Origin: Adiantum capillus-veneris
Taxonomy: Eukaryota > Streptophyta > Polypodiopsida > Polypodiales > Pteridaceae
NCBI GenBank assembly: GCA_014529385.2
Contig: CM043968.1
Location: forward strand, 28,919,513 to 28,977,512
Length of the DNA: 58,000 bases
Reading direction: 5' to 3'
The position numbers were made by a program, and so were the translations under genes. How positions within the stretch are numbered: the first letter of the stretch is position 1; every line of letters starts with the position of its first letter. Of the stretch, positions 54,061-58,000 are shown piece after piece. The notes beneath the pieces were generated by a model. That model did no database searches. It worked only from the letters and a program-made list of their open reading frames with translations, and had not been told where the DNA came from.

Positions 54061-54375
54061 CTAGTTGAGAAGCTTATCCAAGCTGAAGAGAAGATAAGAC
54101 AAAATGAGGAAAGGGTTGCATCTTCTCTTGTGGAGGCATCTCAACCTCCAACAGAACCATCAGCAGAAAATGAGCCAAAAAGTGCTAGCTCAGGAGGATC
54201 AATGTTGGTCGAGAAGGTTAATGAGCATTTAGACAACCTCCTAAAAGACTATGAAACACGGCTCAAAAACAACCAAACCCAAGAACAGAGATGGATGACA
54301 TATCCATATGTGGAACTAGAAAAGGACATGCTTGAAATGTGCAAGAAAATGACTCGAAAAGCCAAGCTTTACTAG
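54061..54375 (+). pseudogene. R coiled-coil-like frame
   Basis: SLVEKLIQAEEKIRQNEERV and SMLVEKVNEHLDNLLKDYETR read as heptad-rich helix, with an acidic linker between (an upstream TGA splits it from 54045). Ends KMTRKAKLY at 54375. No known family. Confidence 0.45.
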
Positions 54376-54705
54376 AACAACAAGTTGGAAAACTTGAAGG
54401 TGTGATCCCTGTCCCACCTACACAAATAATCCCACCAAGCCAGGAACGAAAAGAGACAGATTCCAATCATGAGCATGGACAAAAGCTCAAGGACCCTGCA
54501 TTAGAGCCAAGGATAGTGCCGAATACCACGACAAGCACCTGCATATGTAGCTCCCATACATGAAGAAAAGACTCAACCAAGAAGAACACAACCATGTCAA
54601 GCTAACAACACTCTAATCAAGCGGATAGAAAAGTCATCCCAGAAACAACAAACAAAGAGCAAGAAGACAATAACTTTCCATAACCAGCCAAACCACAAAG
54701 GGAAA

Positions 54706-55251
54706 GTGCTAGAATGTAACCTTGTTGAGGATAGTAGTAACATTGATGATTCGTATGACATCCCCTATCAGAAACTCAGATCATCACCATCACTAGCAAC
54801 TTCCGTAACAACCAAAGAAGGGCATAAGCAAAGAACAATAAGTCAAAACCAAAAAATTCAACAAATCTGGATACCAAAGAGCTACATTGGCCAAAAGCAA
54901 GTATGGATCAGGAAGACTAAGATCTTTGATGAAAAATCACAAGATCCAATGCCAAAAACAAAGCAATCGAAGCACGCAAGACCAGCGAAGAAAGTCACAA
55001 AGTCGCAAGCTTCCGTAGATCATATGTGGGTTCCAAAGAAGTTGACTAAAGCACGAAGAGGTCAGGCGTTCATTTGGATTTTAAAACAGTTAAATTTTCA
55101 ACTCCCAAAGTATCAACTTCCAAAGTCTAAATCGCGTCCTCAATTAAGAGTACAAGAGCTAAAGCAAAGATCGCTGAAGACTCTCACAAAGACAAGTTGG
55201 ATCCCAAAGAAGTCTCTTCAAACACAAACAAACCAGGGACAAGTATACTGA
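54706..55251 (+). CDS. R unassigned basic frame with W-[IV]-P-K repeats
   Basis: 181 codons, Lys/Gln-rich. A short motif recurs: IWIPKSYIGQKQVWIRK, HMWVPKKL, FIWILKQL, SWIPKKS. This pattern resembles linkers in some plant retroelement polyproteins but I cannot assign a function. No catalytic motif. It could be the remains of an additional R protein. Confidence 0.4.
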   Translation: MLECNLVEDSSNIDDSYDIPYQKLRSSPSLATSVTTKEGHKQRTISQNQKIQQIWIPKSYIGQKQVWIRKTKIFDEKSQDPMPKTKQSKHARPAKKVTKSQASVDHMWVPKKLTKARRGQAFIWILKQLNFQLPKYQLPKSKSRPQLRVQELKQRSLKTLTKTSWIPKKSLQTQTNQGQVY

Positions 55252-56215
<964 letters not shown>

Positions 56216-56230
56216 CCAAGACATGAATGC

Positions 56231-56251
56231 GGGGGGGGGGGGGGGGGGGGG
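56231..56251 (+). other. R poly-G tract, probable polypurine tract
   Basis: 21 G in a row directly before the 3' LTR start (TGATGGCTAGG at 56253). The position is that of a polypurine tract. The exact length may be affected by replication slippage or sequencing. Confidence 0.7.
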
Positions 56252-56252
56252 T

Positions 56253-57194
56253 TGATGGCTAGGTCAACAAAATGACATAACTCAACAAAGCCTTATTTTT
56301 TGAGAGCTATGGAATGCTAAGGATGATGGTCATAAACATCATTTGTAATAAGTAGGTAGTCTAGTAGCAGAAGCCCAGGTGCAATGGCACTTTGAGATTG
56401 TAAATACCAAGCCATTTGACCCCTCAAACTCTATTTTAGGTTTAACCTAAGGTGACCTAGTTATATAAGGTACCTAGGTTATTTTGTAAGAGAACTTTTA
56501 TCATAATCATAAGTTTTAAGCTGTCGTCGACTGTGTCTGAGAGAGGAAGAGAGAGAGCGTGAGCTTCATCCTGGCACTACTCCCTGCTCGTTCATCACAT
56601 TGGAGATCCGGCTGCACCATCGTGTTAGCCTCGGCAAGAGCTACGGGACAACGCCAACCATTCCTCATGGAATGGAGCAAACATACTTGCACATCTACGA
56701 GCTATTTGCGGGTGTAAGTATATCAAACGATGTCTATTTTCTACGTGCAATTAGTCATTAGAATCGTGGCGACATAAGCTACACATGGGTACTCATAGAT
56801 TTCATTTTCGAGCACTTTAGAAATCCGGCTCTGTCTTTATACGCGATTTTTGCAGATGAGTTTAGAGCTAGGGTTTTGGGTGTAGAAGCTTAGGGACAGG
56901 TGTATCCTGGTGAGGGGATGGTGTTCCTTAAGTTTCATACGATTCTGGTATAATTTAGTGAGTTTCCTTCCGTTGTGTGTATGTGGCTAGGTGGGGTAGT
57001 TGAGAGTAGTGAGACTCTAGGTTGTGGTTTAGTTGGCCTTCCAGAGTGTTGTATATGTAGGATGGTCTCAGCCTGACAAGCTAAAGAGATTTCCTCTGTG
57101 TGCCTATCGTGTCATTTGTGTCCTCGATCGACATTATGTTGATCTAGGTTGTGTTGCAAGCAATTTATGGGTGGTGTGATTCGCTCCCGTAATA
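56253..57194 (+). repeat. R 3' LTR
   Basis: 942 bp, TGATGGCTAGGTCAAC to GCTCCCGTAATA. Matches 41951-42892. It is followed by an AC microsatellite. Confidence 0.9.
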
Positions 57195-57270
57195 CACACA
57201 CACACACACACACAGGTGGACCAAGCATGAGAGGGGGGTATACTCTCCCACACACACACACACACACACA
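57193..57270. repeat. AC microsatellites flanking the G3 LTR remainder
   Basis: (AC)n at 57193-57214 and 57249-57271 with GGTGGACCAAGCATGAGA between them. The 5' LTR has GA in the first position, so the tract changed or belongs partly to the R insertion junction. Confidence 0.85.
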
Positions 57271-57966
57271 CATTCTCTCATTGTTTGGAGTGCAAAGTGC
57301 AAGAGCTCCATCTCCTTCTCTAAGCTTGTTGAGAAGTTGAGAGCCTACACCAACAATCTTGGCTATGGAATGCAAATCCAACCAAGAGTCATGCTTCAAT
57401 GCTTAAGCTTGCTATCTTCTTCATTTTCATTATTACGCTATTATGCTATGCTAAGCAAGAAGAGTGATGATAAGTGAGAAACTATTTCTTTCTCCTATGG
57501 ATGATTCTTCTTCCTCTTCCCTACCCTCATTCCCCACTAGCTCTCTCCACCTTCGAAGGTGTTTGAGGCCTTGGGACTGAGGCTTGGGATAGTTAATTCT
57601 TTTTGCAAAGTTTATGTTATACTCGTGATGCATGAAGCTTTCCATCTTCATAGCATCACCAAGGTCACAAGGAACACAAAGATTGTATTGTACCAAGTCT
57701 CTCTTGATGGGAGAATCTATAATACAAAGTCCTTTTGGAGTGGGGACCGGCTCCAAATAAATCTGGTCCTCAGCTATTGTCATGTTCTCTAATACTCTCT
57801 CTCTCTCGCAAAAGTATTGTTCATGCCAAGTTAATTAAGTACTTTGTTTATGTTGCTACCATCATTTAAGTTCACCCTCTATGTTCTCAAAGTAATCTCA
57901 CAAAAATGCTCACTCCAATTCTCTTAATTTCGCTATTCTCAAAGTTCATAGGCCATTCCCATTACA
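57215..57966 (+). repeat. G3 3' LTR, second part
   Basis: Matches 35467-36298, lacking the 91-bp duplication, and ends CCATTCCCATTACA. It is followed by the CTTCA duplication. It completes the LTR interrupted at 41948. Confidence 0.93.
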
Positions 57967-58000
57967 CTTCAAACTTCTCACGAGACAATGCCTTTGTGAA
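57967..58000 (-). pseudogene. Copia A RNase H, continuation
   Basis: CTTCAAACTTCTCACGAGAC matches copia T at 43545-43580 (minus-strand RNase H end, SREKLEAF). It picks up exactly where 34589 stops, after the target duplication. Confidence 0.9.

Noticed and set aside
56231-56251. Poly-Gly tail of the helicase frame
   Set aside because: Caused by the G tract before the R 3' LTR. Not part of the helicase.

Overview
The window is nuclear DNA of a land plant, almost certainly a vascular plant with a large, repeat-filled genome. The evidence is an exon of the plant 20S proteasome alpha-6 (PSMA1/PAF) gene, a Cassandra TRIM whose LTR carries a 5S rRNA-like segment, LTR retrotransposons primed by plant initiator tRNA-Met or tRNA-Asp, and many GA/AC microsatellites. 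A fern, lycophyte or gymnosperm would fit (Penelope-like RT fragment, TE-packed intron), but the lineage is inference. About 90% of the bases belong to retrotransposons nested in one another. Nearly all their ORFs are broken. Element labels are mine.

Left block, 1-17330. The 3' end of element E1 (LTR 355-1514) is followed by about 0.9 kb of unassigned DNA. Then comes Ty3 element G2 on the minus strand (about 2440-17330). G2 has been hit three times. Ty3 element G1 (2639-8523, plus) sits in its 3' LTR with target duplication ATCTG. G1's own 5' LTR carries a reverse-transcriptase fragment of Penelope-like type (2929-4173). G2's integrase is broken by a structure with two E-type LTRs facing each other (9241-11283).

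Middle, 17331-22150. A degenerate tandem repeat is followed by a sequence read as intron, then by exon 1 of PSMA1 (19916-20266, minus), the only recognised host-gene exon in place. Upstream of it lie CT/GA microsatellites and short tandem repeats. Exons 2 onward are not visible.

Right block, 22151-58000. A fragment of copia family T (22151-22590) is followed by two four-level nests. Nest 1: Ty3 remnant G4 (to 34245) contains copia B (22989-32789, TSD GGTGT), which contains copia C (23453-27821, TSD CAAGC), which contains Cassandra (26753-27357, two LTRs that read identical). Nest 2: copia A (from 34246, resuming at 57967) contains Ty3 G3 (34590-57966, TSD CTTCA), which contains LARD-like element R (about 41951-57194, tRNA-Asp primer site), which contains a tandem copia T (43207-50338, TSD ATTAT, three LTRs, two RT-RNase H sets).

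The most notable content is in R. It has an array of eight palindromes centred on CATCATACGCGTATGATG, a gag-like region without pol, and an intronless sense-strand fragment of a DEAD-box RNA helicase (RH20/30 type) just before its poly-G tract and 3' LTR. That looks like host mRNA captured by a retrotransposon. Other notable items are an inverted segment inside one G2 LTR, an LTR-to-RT fusion ORF in copia T, and the Cassandra copy, probably the youngest insertion here.
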